From: Streptomyces sp. MMBL 11-1
GTDB lineage: Bacteria > Actinomycetota > Actinomycetes > Streptomycetales > Streptomycetaceae
Assembly: GCF_028622875.1 (NCBI RefSeq)
Contig: NZ_CP117709.1
Location: 6,575,001-6,639,000, forward strand
Direction of reading: 5' to 3'
DNA length: 64,000 nucleotides
Shown here: positions 1 through 11,630 of the stretch, piece by piece
How positions within the stretch are numbered: the stretch's first letter is position 1
Layout of the letters: each line of letters begins with the position of its first letter
The notes under the pieces: model-generated
Told to the model about the DNA's origin: nothing
Database searches by the model: none
What the model saw: only the letters and a program-made list of their open reading frames with translations
Position numbers and translations under genes: made by a program

Positions 1-2
1 TG

Positions 3-866
3 GCCTACGCCGGGTTCTGGGCGGTCGCCGCGGTCACCGCGATCGGACTCGTCACCCCGGACCGCACCGCGCGGGCCTCCGGCGTGGTCGTCAGCGGGCT
101 CAGCATCGCCATGGTCGGCGGCGGCCCGGCCGGCGCACTGCTCAGCCACTTCACCGGCTGGCGGGGCGGGTTCTGGGCAGTGGTCGTCCTGACCCTGATC
201 GGCGCGATCTCGACCGCCATCGCCGTACCCGCGACCCGCGCCGCCGAGGAACCCAGCGTGCGGCGGGAACTGCGCACGATGCGACAGCCCCAGCTGTGGG
301 TGGTGTACGCGGCCACCCTGCTCAGCACGGCCGCCTACATGATCACCTACAACTACCTCGCGGCGTTCCTGACGGACACCACCGGAATCGACTCCGTCTG
401 GGTGCCCCCGATCCTCGTCCTGTTCGGTGTCGGTGCCTTCGTCGGCATCTCCGTCGGGGGCAGGATCGCCGATGGACGACCACACCACGCGCTGCTGATC
501 GGCGCCGGCGGGATCCTCATCACCTCCGTCCTGCTCGCCCTGCTCGCCGAGTCGGCCATCTCCGTCGTCGTCCTCGTCCTGCTCCTGGGCGTCGCGGGCT
601 TCGTGCTCAACCCGGCCATCTACGGGCGGGTGTTCACCGTGGCGGCAGAGGCGCCCACGCTCGCCGGAGCCACCGCCGTCTCCATGTTCCAGCTCGGCAT
701 CAGCATCGTCCCCGTCATCGCGGGCATCGCGCTGGGGGCCGGCGCCGGTCTGACGTCGATCCCCTGGCTGGGTGCCGTCCTGGCCGCCATCACCATCCCG
801 GTCGTCCTGATGGACCGGACGATGGCCCGCAACCGGGCCCGGAGCGCCGCGACCGGCGAGAACTGA
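3..866 (+). CDS. MFS transporter, C-terminal part (5' end outside window)
   Basis: The reading frame is open from the first bases of the window, so the gene starts upstream and only its last 287 residues are seen. The protein is strongly hydrophobic, with repeated Gly/Ala-rich membrane helices and a short charged central loop (residues RAAEEPSVRRELR) like the loop between the two six-helix halves of major facilitator proteins. It is most likely a drug or metabolite exporter of the DHA1 type. It lies just before a methyltransferase and the synthetase genes, in the place of the exporter (HlmH) of the holomycin cluster as I recall it. A role in exporting the cluster product is inferred from this position and was not read from sequence motifs. 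Confidence 0.8.
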   Translation, partial: AYAGFWAVAAVTAIGLVTPDRTARASGVVVSGLSIAMVGGGPAGALLSHFTGWRGGFWAVVVLTLIGAISTAIAVPATRAAEEPSVRRELRTMRQPQLWVVYAATLLSTAAYMITYNYLAAFLTDTTGIDSVWVPPILVLFGVGAFVGISVGGRIADGRPHHALLIGAGGILITSVLLALLAESAISVVVLVLLLGVAGFVLNPAIYGRVFTVAAEAPTLAGATAVSMFQLGISIVPVIAGIALGAGAGLTSIPWLGAVLAAITIPVVLMDRTMARNRARSAATGEN

Positions 867-937
867 CCCCCGCTCCGAGCTCGTCGCTTCCCGTCCGGCG
901 TGGCACGTCGCGCTCCGCCGGCAGCTTTCCATCGCCA

Positions 938-978
938 GGAGCCGCAGAGAGACACCGAGAGGGTTTCTCTGCGGCTCC
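938..978 (+). terminator. Stem-loop between the MFS gene and the methyltransferase gene
   Basis: Arms 938-953 and 963-978 pair over 16 bp, with one G-U pair, around a 9-base loop. No T-run follows. It lies 72 bases after the exporter stop and only a few bases before the ribosome binding site of the next gene. It may end or weaken read-through from the exporter gene, or shape the leader of the methyltransferase mRNA. Confidence 0.6.
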
Positions 979-995
979 CCTTGAGGGAGGACCGC

Positions 996-1745
996 ATGGA
1001 CAACAAGCTCGGCTACGAATTAGGCAATTGGGTGGTGTCACAGATCCAGAGCCCGGACCGTCCGACGCAGACGACCTTCTCACTGCTGGACATGGAATGG
1101 GACCTGCTCCCGGAGGTGTTTCCCCCGTACACGGACCCGGGGCCCGGCCTGTTCGCCTCCTGGGTGCCGTACCGGAGCGACGGCCGCTTCCTGGAGATGG
1201 GCTGCGGCGCGGGCGTCGCCTCGGTGCTCGCCGCCCAGCGCGGCAGCAAGCACGTGGTGGCCCTGGACATCAACCCGGCGGCGGCGGAGAACACCCTGCG
1301 CAATGCCGCCCGGCACGGAGTGTCCGACCGGGTCACCGCACTGGCCAGCGATCTCTTCGACGCACTGGAGCCCGCCGAGCCGTTCGACCTCGTCTTCTGG
1401 AACACCCCCTTCATCGAGGCGCCCGAGAACCGCCCCTACGCCGGGCAGATGGAGCGCGCGGTCTTCGACCCCGGGTACGAGATGGTCCACCGGTTCTTCC
1501 GTGACGTGGTTCCGCACCTGGCGGCGGACGGGCGCGTCTATCTCGGCACCAGCGAGGCGATGGGCAACAAGGAGAAGATGCTGCGGGCCGCCGCGGAAGC
1601 GGGTTTCGAGGGCCACCGGTACCGCAGCGAGTCCGTCGAGCTGCCCGCCGCGGAATTCGGCGACTCGCCGGTCGTCGCGGCCCACACCAACGAGCGCGGA
1701 ATCGTGGACATGGACTTCACGATGTACGAGTTCCAGCGCAGCTGA
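996..1745 (+). CDS. Class I SAM-dependent methyltransferase
   Basis: The 249-residue protein has the SAM-binding motif I (EMGCGAGVAS, residues about 65-75), a motif II acidic residue after a short beta strand (ALDIN), and motif IV NTPF at residues 136-139. Motif IV of the (N/D)PP(F/Y) kind is typical of the MTS/HemK group, which methylates amide, amine or base nitrogens, so N-methylation is the best guess. The ATG at 996 was chosen because GAGGGAGG lies a few bases upstream; the frame is open further 5' without such a site. It sits between the exporter and the FAD oxidase of the synthetase cluster. In a dithiolopyrrolone pathway it could add the ring N-methyl found in thiolutin-type products; this is inference. 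The substrate is not readable from sequence. Confidence 0.75.
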   Translation: MDNKLGYELGNWVVSQIQSPDRPTQTTFSLLDMEWDLLPEVFPPYTDPGPGLFASWVPYRSDGRFLEMGCGAGVASVLAAQRGSKHVVALDINPAAAENTLRNAARHGVSDRVTALASDLFDALEPAEPFDLVFWNTPFIEAPENRPYAGQMERAVFDPGYEMVHRFFRDVVPHLAADGRVYLGTSEAMGNKEKMLRAAAEAGFEGHRYRSESVELPAAEFGDSPVVAAHTNERGIVDMDFTMYEFQRS

Positions 1746-1858
1746 CCTTCTGTTCCAGGCCCGGCCGACCATTTTCCTGTTTCGAGCCCAGGGCCACCGG
1801 TTCCGACTAATTCGATTCACGACTGGGCGACACGAGCGCCCCGGAGGATGGGAATGTC

Positions 1859-3316
1859 ATGAGCGCCAACGGGAACACGAACAGCACCGGCTTCGATGTC
1901 GTCATCGCCGGCAACGGAGTCCTCGGTCTCTCGCTCGCCTGGGTCCTGGCACAGCGGGGCAAGCGCGTCGCGGTGCTCGGCGAGCCGAACCGCCCCTGGG
2001 CCGGTTCGGCCGCGGCCGGCGCCATGCTCGGCTGTTTCGGCGAGGTCACCACCTCGCTGCTGGCCACCGAGCACGGCCGCGCCAAGCTGGAGCTCGGCAT
2101 GGAGGCCACCAAGCTGTGGCCCCAGTGGCTGGCGGAGCTGGAGGACGGGACCGAGGGTGCCGGCGTCAAGACCGCCGAAGGCACCACCGTCGTCCTCAAC
2201 ACCATCGGCACGGCCGAGATCGACGACGCCAACTACAACGCCATCCGCGCCGAGCTCACCCGCTACTCGGAGCCCTTCGAGGACGTCGAGCCCGCCGACC
2301 TCGACTGGGTGGACGCCGAGCCGATCTCCCGCCCGCTGAAGGCCTTCCACATACCGGGGGAGCACGCGGTCGACGCCGCCGCCCTCCTGGAGCGGCTGGA
2401 GTCCGCGGCCGTCCGGGCCGGGGTCGTCCTCGTCCCCGAGTCCGCCACCCGCGTCGAGTACCGGGGCGAGCGGGTCACCGGAATCGTCACCTCCTCCGGC
2501 AGAACGATCGCCGCCGACCAGGTGACGCTGGCGGCGGGCGCGCGTACCCAGGAACTTCTCGACAGCCTGCCCGTCGGCCCGCGCATCCCCCGGCTGGTCA
2601 GCGGCTACGGTGTCTCGGCCCTGGTCAAGTCCGTGGACGGAAGCACGCCGGACAGCGTCATCCGGACCCCGAACCGCTCCTTCGCCTGCGGACTCCACGT
2701 CGTCCCCCGAGGCGAGGGGCATGTCTACCTCGGCGCCACCAACGTCATCTCCGTGGAGCCCCGCGACACCGCCGAGATGCGCGACCTGGTCTTCCTCCTC
2801 CAGTGCGCCCACCGCCAGGTCCGCCGCAGCCTCTGGAACAGCGACGTCACCAAGGTCCAGGTGGGCAACCGTCCTGTGTCGATGGACGGGTTCCCGCTCC
2901 TCGGCGAGGGCGGCATGCAGGGCCTGTGGATCATGACGGGCACCTACCGTGACGGGCTGCACCTCTCACCGCTGCTGGCCCAGGACTTCGCCGCCCGCAT
3001 CCTGGGTGAGGAGCCGCTGGCCGACCTGGACCGGTTCGCCCCGCTGCGTCAGCCCATCCAGGCGGGGTCCCGCCAGGAGATCGTGGACCTCCTCATCGAC
3101 CACCAGATGGGCATCGGCTACGAACAGGACTGGACGATCCCCGTCGAGTGGCACCAGTGGATCGAGATGGACCTGCGGCCGGCCACCCTCGCCTGGGCCA
3201 ACGAGCTGGACCCCGAGTACACGCCGCCGGCCGAGCTGCTCTTCGCCTCCCGCTTCGACCCCGAGGTCGTCAGCCTGCTGCGCAAGTACTACGCGACCTG
3301 CCGCGAGTACAGCTGA
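1859..3316 (+). CDS. FAD-dependent amine/amino-acid oxidase (DAO, glycine-oxidase-like)
   Basis: The 485-residue protein begins with an FAD dinucleotide fold (GNGVLG, residues 18-23). It ends its catalytic part with the family motif of D-amino-acid and glycine oxidases, RPVSMDGFPLLG followed by TGTYRDGLHLSP around residues 337-371. It resembles ThiO-type oxidases that turn an amine into an imine with release of hydrogen peroxide. About 80 C-terminal residues extend beyond the usual fold. GGAGG at 1843-1847 supports the ATG at 1859. It is directly followed by a RidA gene, whose family hydrolyses reactive imines and enamines, so the pair is functionally sensible. I do not recall such an oxidase in the holomycin cluster. 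The substrate is unknown. Confidence 0.8.
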   Translation: MSANGNTNSTGFDVVIAGNGVLGLSLAWVLAQRGKRVAVLGEPNRPWAGSAAAGAMLGCFGEVTTSLLATEHGRAKLELGMEATKLWPQWLAELEDGTEGAGVKTAEGTTVVLNTIGTAEIDDANYNAIRAELTRYSEPFEDVEPADLDWVDAEPISRPLKAFHIPGEHAVDAAALLERLESAAVRAGVVLVPESATRVEYRGERVTGIVTSSGRTIAADQVTLAAGARTQELLDSLPVGPRIPRLVSGYGVSALVKSVDGSTPDSVIRTPNRSFACGLHVVPRGEGHVYLGATNVISVEPRDTAEMRDLVFLLQCAHRQVRRSLWNSDVTKVQVGNRPVSMDGFPLLGEGGMQGLWIMTGTYRDGLHLSPLLAQDFAARILGEEPLADLDRFAPLRQPIQAGSRQEIVDLLIDHQMGIGYEQDWTIPVEWHQWIEMDLRPATLAWANELDPEYTPPAELLFASRFDPEVVSLLRKYYATCREYS

Positions 3317-3425
3317 CCGGGCGGGGCGCGTCCCACCGCGCCCCGCGCCGCCCCTCGCACCGATGACCGCCGCGCGGGCGGATGCAGGTCCGCCGCCCGC
3401 GCGGCACTTTGAGAAAGGACATGCC

Positions 3426-3833
3426 ATGGCAGTAGAAGCGATCGACCCACCCGGCCTCCCGAAGCCCTTCGGGTGGCGGCAGCTGGCCGTCGGCACCGGC
3501 ACCCGGGTGGTGTTCCTCAGCGGTCAGACGCCGCGTACCGCCGACGGTGAGCCGGTGGGTCTGGGAGACCTCGCGGCCCAGACCGAGCAGGTCTACCTCA
3601 ACATCGCCACCGGTCTCGCCGCGGCCGGTGCCACGTTCGACGACGTCCTCCGTCTGACCGTGTACGTCGTGGACTGGTCGCTGGACAAGTGGGCAGCCGT
3701 CACCGCGGGCGCCGAGCGCGCGGCGGCCAAACTGGGCGCCGACGTCATCCGGCCCACCACCCTGGTCGGGGTGGCCACGCTCGCCGAACCCGACTTCCTC
3801 ATCGAGATCGAGGCGACCGCCATCGCCTCCTGA
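3426..3833 (+). CDS. RidA/YjgF family imine deaminase
   Basis: This is a 135-residue protein of normal RidA length. It has the family pattern SGQTPRTADG near residue 35, LRLTVYVVD in the middle, and the C-terminal RPTTLVGVATLAEPDFLIEIE. Arg109 and the glutamate in LIEIE correspond to the carboxylate- and water-handling residues of known RidA deaminases. Such enzymes hydrolyse 2-aminoacrylate-like imines to keto acids and ammonia. The ATG at 3426 follows a GAGAAAGGAC site; the ATG at 3421 is out of frame and stops at once. It lies 109 bases after the FAD oxidase and is followed by a strong hairpin, so it is probably the last gene of this transcript. It may clear or process the imine made by the oxidase. 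Confidence 0.85.
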   Translation: MAVEAIDPPGLPKPFGWRQLAVGTGTRVVFLSGQTPRTADGEPVGLGDLAAQTEQVYLNIATGLAAAGATFDDVLRLTVYVVDWSLDKWAAVTAGAERAAAKLGADVIRPTTLVGVATLAEPDFLIEIEATAIAS

Positions 3834-3844
3834 CGATGCCCGCA

Positions 3845-3891
3845 CAGCCGTACGGCCCCGCCGGATCCGATCCGGCGGGGCCGTACGGCTG
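3845..3891. terminator. Bidirectional terminator between convergent genes
   Basis: Arms 3846-3867 and 3869-3890 are perfect inverted repeats of 22 bases, extended by one more pair at 3845/3891. The hairpin sits exactly between the RidA stop (3833) and the stop of the oppositely oriented flavoprotein gene (3898), so it can serve both strands. Confidence 0.9.
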
Positions 3892-3897
3892 CGCGGG

Positions 3898-4482
3898 TCA
3901 GTGCCGCTTGGCGAGGAGCTCCCGGACCACCGCGGCCACCGACTCCGGTGACGGCAGATCGGGGTGGTGGCTGGCGGTCCCCGTGGTCGGGTCGAAACCG
4001 TCGTGCCACTCCGGCTCGTTGACGAGCCCCCCGTCCTCGCGGATCCGGGCGATGTTCCGCTGGACGGCCGGCTTCTCCCACATCCGGGCCCCCATCACCG
4101 GGAAGTAGACGACCGGGCAGTCCACCGACAGCGCGACCGTCATCAGACGGTTGGGCGCCGCTCCTCCCGCGGCCGCGGCGAGCGTGTGCGCGGTGGCCGG
4201 CAGAACCACCAGCACGTCGTGGTCGGCGGCGAGCCGGGACGGCTTGTCGGTCGGCCAGTCCGCCGGGGATTCGCCGCTCACCACCCGCTCGGCGAACAGC
4301 GCCACGCTCTCGGGGGAAATGAACGAGGCCGCGGTGTGCGTCAGCAGAACCGTGAACGTGCTGCCCGCGATCTCTCGGCGCATCGTCCCGACGTACGAAG
4401 GAAGGCGGGACACCGCGATGGATCCGGTGCCACCGACGAGTATGCGATTCCCGGCTGTCCCCGGGGATTTCTGAGTTCTCAT
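3898..4482 (-). CDS. HFCD-family flavoprotein (PPC decarboxylase-like), HlmF-type
   Basis: The 194-residue protein shows the flavoprotein fold of the homo-oligomeric flavin cysteine decarboxylases: a phosphate-binding GGTGS near residues 17-21, PATAHT at 95-100 (PASANT in relatives) and PVMGARMW at 128-135 (usual form PxMNxxMW). These enzymes oxidatively decarboxylate a C-terminal or pantothenoyl cysteine to a thioenol, using FMN. Two features are odd: Gly131 replaces the usual catalytic Asn, and the His of the usual HIxL segment before PATAHT is not visible. It is transcribed away from the Cys-specific synthetase, as a partner gene. The holomycin cluster carries a PPC-decarboxylase gene (hlmF) next to its synthetase gene, which supports a role on the cysteinyl product. 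Chemistry at the altered active site is uncertain. Confidence 0.8.
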   Translation of the reverse strand: MRTQKSPGTAGNRILVGGTGSIAVSRLPSYVGTMRREIAGSTFTVLLTHTAASFISPESVALFAERVVSGESPADWPTDKPSRLAADHDVLVVLPATAHTLAAAAGGAAPNRLMTVALSVDCPVVYFPVMGARMWEKPAVQRNIARIREDGGLVNEPEWHDGFDPTTGTASHHPDLPSPESVAAVVRELLAKRH

Positions 4483-4588
4483 GCTTCGATGATGTCGTCG
4501 AGTTCCCGGTATCGGTCAATGGGCCCTGCCGGGCTGGACGGGGGAAGTACGCCGCCGGTCCAGCGGCGGTCGAGCGCGGGCCAAATCC

Positions 4589-4615
4589 TACGGTCGTCCC
4601 TACGGTCCGACCGTA
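4589..4615. promoter_or_regulatory. Palindromic operator candidate in the divergent promoter region
   Basis: TACGGTC-C-GACCGTA at 4601-4615 is a perfect inverted repeat with one central base, and a further direct half-site TACGGTCG lies at 4589-4596. It abuts the -35 hexamer of the synthetase promoter candidate and lies in the only shared intergenic region of the flavoprotein and synthetase genes. It looks like a binding site for a dimeric regulator; which protein binds is unknown. Confidence 0.55.
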
Positions 4616-4645
4616 TTGAGGCTCTTTACCCCCATTGCTTAGCCT
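4616..4645 (+). promoter_or_regulatory. Candidate promoter of the synthetase operon
   Basis: TTGAGG (4616-4621) and TAGCCT (4640-4645) are separated by 18 bases and fit a vegetative Streptomyces promoter. Transcription would start near 4652, giving a leader of about 50 bases before the ATG at 4702. Confidence 0.5.
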
Positions 4646-4701
4646 CGATTTCCGTACGAATTCGATAGCCCGCCAGGGCGTCCGATGAAAGGCGGAAATC
4701 G

Positions 4702-7979
<3,278 letters not shown>

Positions 7980-7983
<4 letters not shown>

Positions 7984-9605
7984 CCGCCACCCCTGAGCCC
8001 GTCGCGCCGGTCCGCGAGTGGGAGTACGTGATCGTCGGTGCGGGCTCCGCCGGAGCCGTGACCGCCGCCCGGCTCGCCGCCCGTGACGCCGGGGACGTCC
8101 TGCTCCTGGAGGCCGGCGAAGACCAGCCGCGCCCCCGGGACCGCACCCACCCCCTGGCCGACGCCGGCCGTCTCGTACTGTCCGGCCACAACTGGGACTA
8201 CCGCGCCAACCTTCGTACCAGCGACAGCAGTTGGGAGGAGGTGATCCAGGGCCGCGCCGGGGGCCGCGCGGCGGCCCGGGCCCTGTGGGAGCGTTTCCCC
8301 TATCAGCTCGGCAAGGTCGTCGGCGGCGGCTCCGCCGTCAACGGCGCCATCGCCCTGCGGGGGCTGCCGCGCGACTTCGCCGCCTGGGAGGCGGGCGGCA
8401 ACCCGGACTGGTCGTGGGAGCAGGTGCTGCCGTTCTACAAGGACATCGAGAACGACGCCGACTTCCCCGGCCGCCTGCACGGGGACAGCGGACCGCTGCC
8501 GATCCGCCGCACCCCGCGCGCACAGGTGCACCGGCTGGACGCGGCCTTCTGGGAGGAGTGCAACCGCCAGGGCGTCACCGACCTCCCGGACCTCAACGCC
8601 GGCCTGGAGGGCGGAGTCGGCCCGATCCCCGGCAACGCCGTGGACGGCGAACGCATCGACGCCTCCACCGCCTTCCTGGCCGGCGTCCGCGACCTGCCCA
8701 ACCTCCACCTGCGCACCGGCGTCCGGGTCACCCGCCTGCTGTTCGAGAAGGACCGGGCCGTCGGCGTGGAAGCCGAGATCGACGGGACGCCCACCACGAT
8801 CCGGGCCCGGAACATTCTGCTGACCGCCGGTGCGGTGGGCACGCCCGTGATCCTTCAGCGCTCCGGCGTCGGCGGCGCCGGACTGCTCCGGTCCCTCGGC
8901 ATCACCCCCGTGGTGGACCTGCCCGGGGTCGGCCGTGACCTGGTGGACCACCCGTCGGTGGTCATCTGGTCCAAGCCGGCCGACGGGGTCTGCACGGCCG
9001 GCCTGCCCTGGCGGCAGGTGGCGGCCCGCATGAGCAGCGGCTTCGACGACGACGTCGACATCCAGGTGGGCCTTCTCAACAACGTGGAGAGCCACACCAT
9101 CCCCGGCTTCGTCGACCGCCTCGGCTGGCCGCTCGTCGTCGGCATCTCCGTGATGCTGATGCGCCCGCGCTCCCGGGGCCGGGTCTACCTGGACAGCGCC
9201 GACCCGCAGGCCGCGCCCGTCATCGAGCTGGGCCTGGGCACCGAGACCGAGGACGTGGACCGGCTGTGCCACGGCGTCCGCCGGGCCTGGAGTTTCCTGC
9301 GCTCGCCCGGTCTCTCCGGCAACCTGACCCGGACCCAGTTCTGGAGCGACCGGATGGTCGCCAACGACGGCGTACTGCGCAGCGGAGTCCGGCACATCAT
9401 GAACCCCGGCTGGCACGCCGCCGGTTCGTGCCGGATGGGTCCGGAGAGCGACCCGTGGGCGGTCGCGGACCAGGAAGGCCGGGTGCACGGCATCCGCAAC
9501 CTGCGGATCGCCGACGCCTCGCTCTTCCCGGTCATCCCCAGCGCGCCCACCAACCTGACCACCCTGATGCTGGCCGAGAAGCTGGCCCGGAGCACGAAGG
9601 AGTGA
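7980..9605 (+). CDS. GMC-family FAD oxidoreductase, HlmD-type
   Basis: The 541-residue protein is of usual length for glucose-methanol-choline oxidoreductases. The FAD-binding GAGSAG is at residues 20-25, the GMC signature region VVGGGSAVNGAI is near residues 118-129, and the C-terminal active-site segment NPGWHAAGSCRMG carries the catalytic His (about 479), with a partner Asn in SAPTNLTT. The family oxidises alcohols or activated C-H bonds with FAD. The GTG start overlaps the synthetase stop by four bases. In holomycin biosynthesis a GMC enzyme (HlmD) is one of the flavoenzymes assigned to the multi-electron oxidation of the Cys-Cys scaffold. The same role is inferred here from order and neighbours. 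Confidence 0.88.
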
Positions 9606-9607
9606 AG

Positions 9608-10357
9608 GTGCAGTCAGTACCCAGCCCCCCACTGCGGCTCTACTGCTTCCCGCACGCCGGGGCGACTTCACTGGTCTACCGGGCGTGGCAGGCCCAGAGC
9701 GAGCCGCACGTCCTGGTCCGGGGCGTGGACGCACCGGGCCGGGGCACCCGCCGCCGGGAGCGGAAGGCCGCGGGATTCCACGCCCTCGTACGGTCCATGG
9801 CCGAGCCGGTCGTGGCCGATCTGCTGGCCGAACGGGAACGGACCCCTGGCGTACGCTGGGCCACTTTCGGCCACAGCTTCGGCGCGACGATGGCCCTGGC
9901 GGTGGCCGCGGAGGTGGTCCGCCAGGTCGGTGCGGCGCCGGAGCGGGCCGTGCTGTCCGCGGCGATCCCGCCCCGGCTCCAGCGACCGGGAACGCTGCTC
10001 GACTCCGTACCCGACGAGGAACTGCTGGCCAGGACCGCCGCCGACGGGGGAACGCCGTCCGCCGTGCTCGCCGATCCGACGATGAGCCGCATCCTGCTGC
10101 GGATGCTCCGGGAGGACGACGCCGTACGGGCCGAGTTCGCCGAGGAGGCCTCCGGGCTGCGGGTCGACTTCCCGCTCACCCTGATCGCCGCCCGCCAGGA
10201 CGTGCACGCGCCGCCGGAGAAGGTCTGGCAGTGGTCCCCCTGCACCTCGGCCCCCGCCCGCCGGGTCGCGATCGACGGCGGTCACTTCGCGGCGGTACAG
10301 CGCCCCAAGGAAACCCTGACCACCATCGTCGACGACACCGACCCCGGGAAGGGGTGA
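9608..10357 (+). CDS. Alpha/beta-hydrolase thioesterase (type II), HlmC-type
   Basis: The 249-residue protein has the type II thioesterase pattern: LYCFPHAGA near the N terminus, the nucleophile motif GHSFGA with Ser90, and a C-terminal DGGHFA with His226. Such enzymes free misloaded or finished acyl groups from carrier domains. AAGGAG at 9597-9602 is five bases before the GTG at 9608, which was therefore preferred to the GTG at 9602 that overlaps the GMC stop. As the synthetase has no built-in thioesterase, this stand-alone enzyme could release the product, as proposed for HlmC in the holomycin pathway. It is co-transcribed with its neighbours and ends four bases before the next start. Confidence 0.85.
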   Translation: MQSVPSPPLRLYCFPHAGATSLVYRAWQAQSEPHVLVRGVDAPGRGTRRRERKAAGFHALVRSMAEPVVADLLAERERTPGVRWATFGHSFGATMALAVAAEVVRQVGAAPERAVLSAAIPPRLQRPGTLLDSVPDEELLARTAADGGTPSAVLADPTMSRILLRMLREDDAVRAEFAEEASGLRVDFPLTLIAARQDVHAPPEKVWQWSPCTSAPARRVAIDGGHFAAVQRPKETLTTIVDDTDPGKG

Positions 10358-10361
10358 CCGC

Positions 10362-11504
10362 GTGGCACGCAGCAGGTACGAGGCGGAGCACGAGCAGTTC
10401 CGGACGACGTGCCGGGAGTTCCTCCATCGCGAGGTCGTGCCGCACCACGCCCGGTGGGAGCGGGAGGGCATCGTCGACCGCGAGGTGTGGCGCAAGGCCG
10501 GGCGCACGGGACTGCTCGGCATCGGCGTGGACCCCGCGTACGGCGGGGGCGGCGAGAGCGACTACCGCTACCCCGCGGTGTTCTCGCAGGAGATCATGTG
10601 GGCCCGCGCGACGGCACCGGGCTTCGTGGCGCACAACGACGTCATCGCCACCTATCTCGCCGGGCGGACCACCGAGGAACAGCGCAAACGATGGCTGCCG
10701 GGCCTCTGTTCGGGCGAGCTGATCGCGGCGATCGCGATGAGCGAGCCCGACGCCGGCTCCAACGTCGCCGACATCCGCACCACCGCGCGCCGCGACGGCG
10801 ACTCCTACGTCCTCAACGGGCAGAAGACGTTCATCACCAACGGTGAGAACGCCGACGTCGTCGTGGTCGCCGTCAAGACCGCCCCCGACCGGGGCGCGCA
10901 GGGCATCAGTCTGATCGTGGTGGAACGCGGCACGCCCGGGTTCACCCGCGGGCGGCGCATGGAGAAGCTGGGCTGGCACGCCAGTGACACCTGCGAGCTG
11001 TTCTTCGACGACTGCCGGGTGCCGGCCGAGAACCTGATCGGCAAGGAGAACGCCGGTCTCGCCTACATGATGGCCGGGCTGCCCCGGGAGCGACTGAGCA
11101 TCGCCACCGTGGCGGTGGGCGCCATCGAGCGGATGCTCGCGGACACACTGGAGTACGCCAAGACCCGCGAGGCGTTCGGCCAGACCATCGGCAGCTTCCA
11201 GCACACCCGCTTCCAACTGGCCACGATGGACACCGAACTGACGATCGCCCAGGTGTTCCTCGATCACTGTGTCGCCGAACTCAACGCAGGCCGGCTCTCG
11301 GTGACCCACGCCGCGAAGGTGAAGTGGTGGACGACGGAGCTCCAGGTGGACATCGCGAACCGTTGCCTCCAGATCCACGGCGGCTTCGGGTACCTGAAGG
11401 AAAGCGCGATCTCCCGGGAGTGGGCCAACAGCCGGGTGCAGACGATCTACGGCGGCACCACGGAAGTGATGAAGGAGCTGATCGGGCGGTCCCTGGGCCT
11501 CTGA
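10362..11504 (+). CDS. Acyl-CoA dehydrogenase family flavoenzyme, HlmB-type
   Basis: The 380-residue protein has the full acyl-CoA dehydrogenase fold: the signature AMSEPDAGSN near residue 125, ITNGENAD at the flavin site, and YGGTTEVMKE near the C terminus. The C-terminal position that holds the catalytic Glu in short-chain enzymes is Gly (YGGT). Glu243 in PRERLS instead matches the helix-G catalytic Glu of isovaleryl- and long-chain-type enzymes, so the site looks intact. It is the last gene of the synthetase operon and is followed by a strong hairpin. The holomycin cluster contains an acyl-CoA dehydrogenase (HlmB) assigned to oxidising the peptide intermediate. The substrate here is probably carrier-bound, not a fatty acyl-CoA. 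Confidence 0.88.
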   Translation: MARSRYEAEHEQFRTTCREFLHREVVPHHARWEREGIVDREVWRKAGRTGLLGIGVDPAYGGGGESDYRYPAVFSQEIMWARATAPGFVAHNDVIATYLAGRTTEEQRKRWLPGLCSGELIAAIAMSEPDAGSNVADIRTTARRDGDSYVLNGQKTFITNGENADVVVVAVKTAPDRGAQGISLIVVERGTPGFTRGRRMEKLGWHASDTCELFFDDCRVPAENLIGKENAGLAYMMAGLPRERLSIATVAVGAIERMLADTLEYAKTREAFGQTIGSFQHTRFQLATMDTELTIAQVFLDHCVAELNAGRLSVTHAAKVKWWTTELQVDIANRCLQIHGGFGYLKESAISREWANSRVQTIYGGTTEVMKELIGRSLGL

Positions 11505-11539
11505 AACAGCCCGCGGGCACAGCCCCGGAAACACCCGCC

Positions 11540-11572
11540 CCCCGTCCCCGGCCCCCCGAGCCGGGGACGGGG
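11540..11572 (+). terminator. Terminator of the synthetase operon
   Basis: Arms 11540-11551 and 11561-11572 are perfect 12-base inverted repeats (CCCCGTCCCCGG and its complement) around a 9-base loop. The hairpin lies 36 bases after the acyl-CoA dehydrogenase stop. Confidence 0.85.
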
Positions 11573-11595
11573 TGTTGCCGAACCGGCACCGTCGG

Positions 11596-11624
11596 TTGCG
11601 ATTCCCGGATTCAGTCGGTCTAAT
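11596..11624 (+). promoter_or_regulatory. Promoter of the XRE-cupin gene, predicted leaderless
   Basis: TTGCGA (11596-11601) and TCTAAT (11619-11624) are spaced by exactly 17 bases. The predicted transcription start, six to seven bases downstream, falls on the GTG start codon at 11631, and no ribosome binding site is present. The mRNA is therefore probably leaderless. Confidence 0.65.
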
Positions 11625-11630
11625 GACGGC

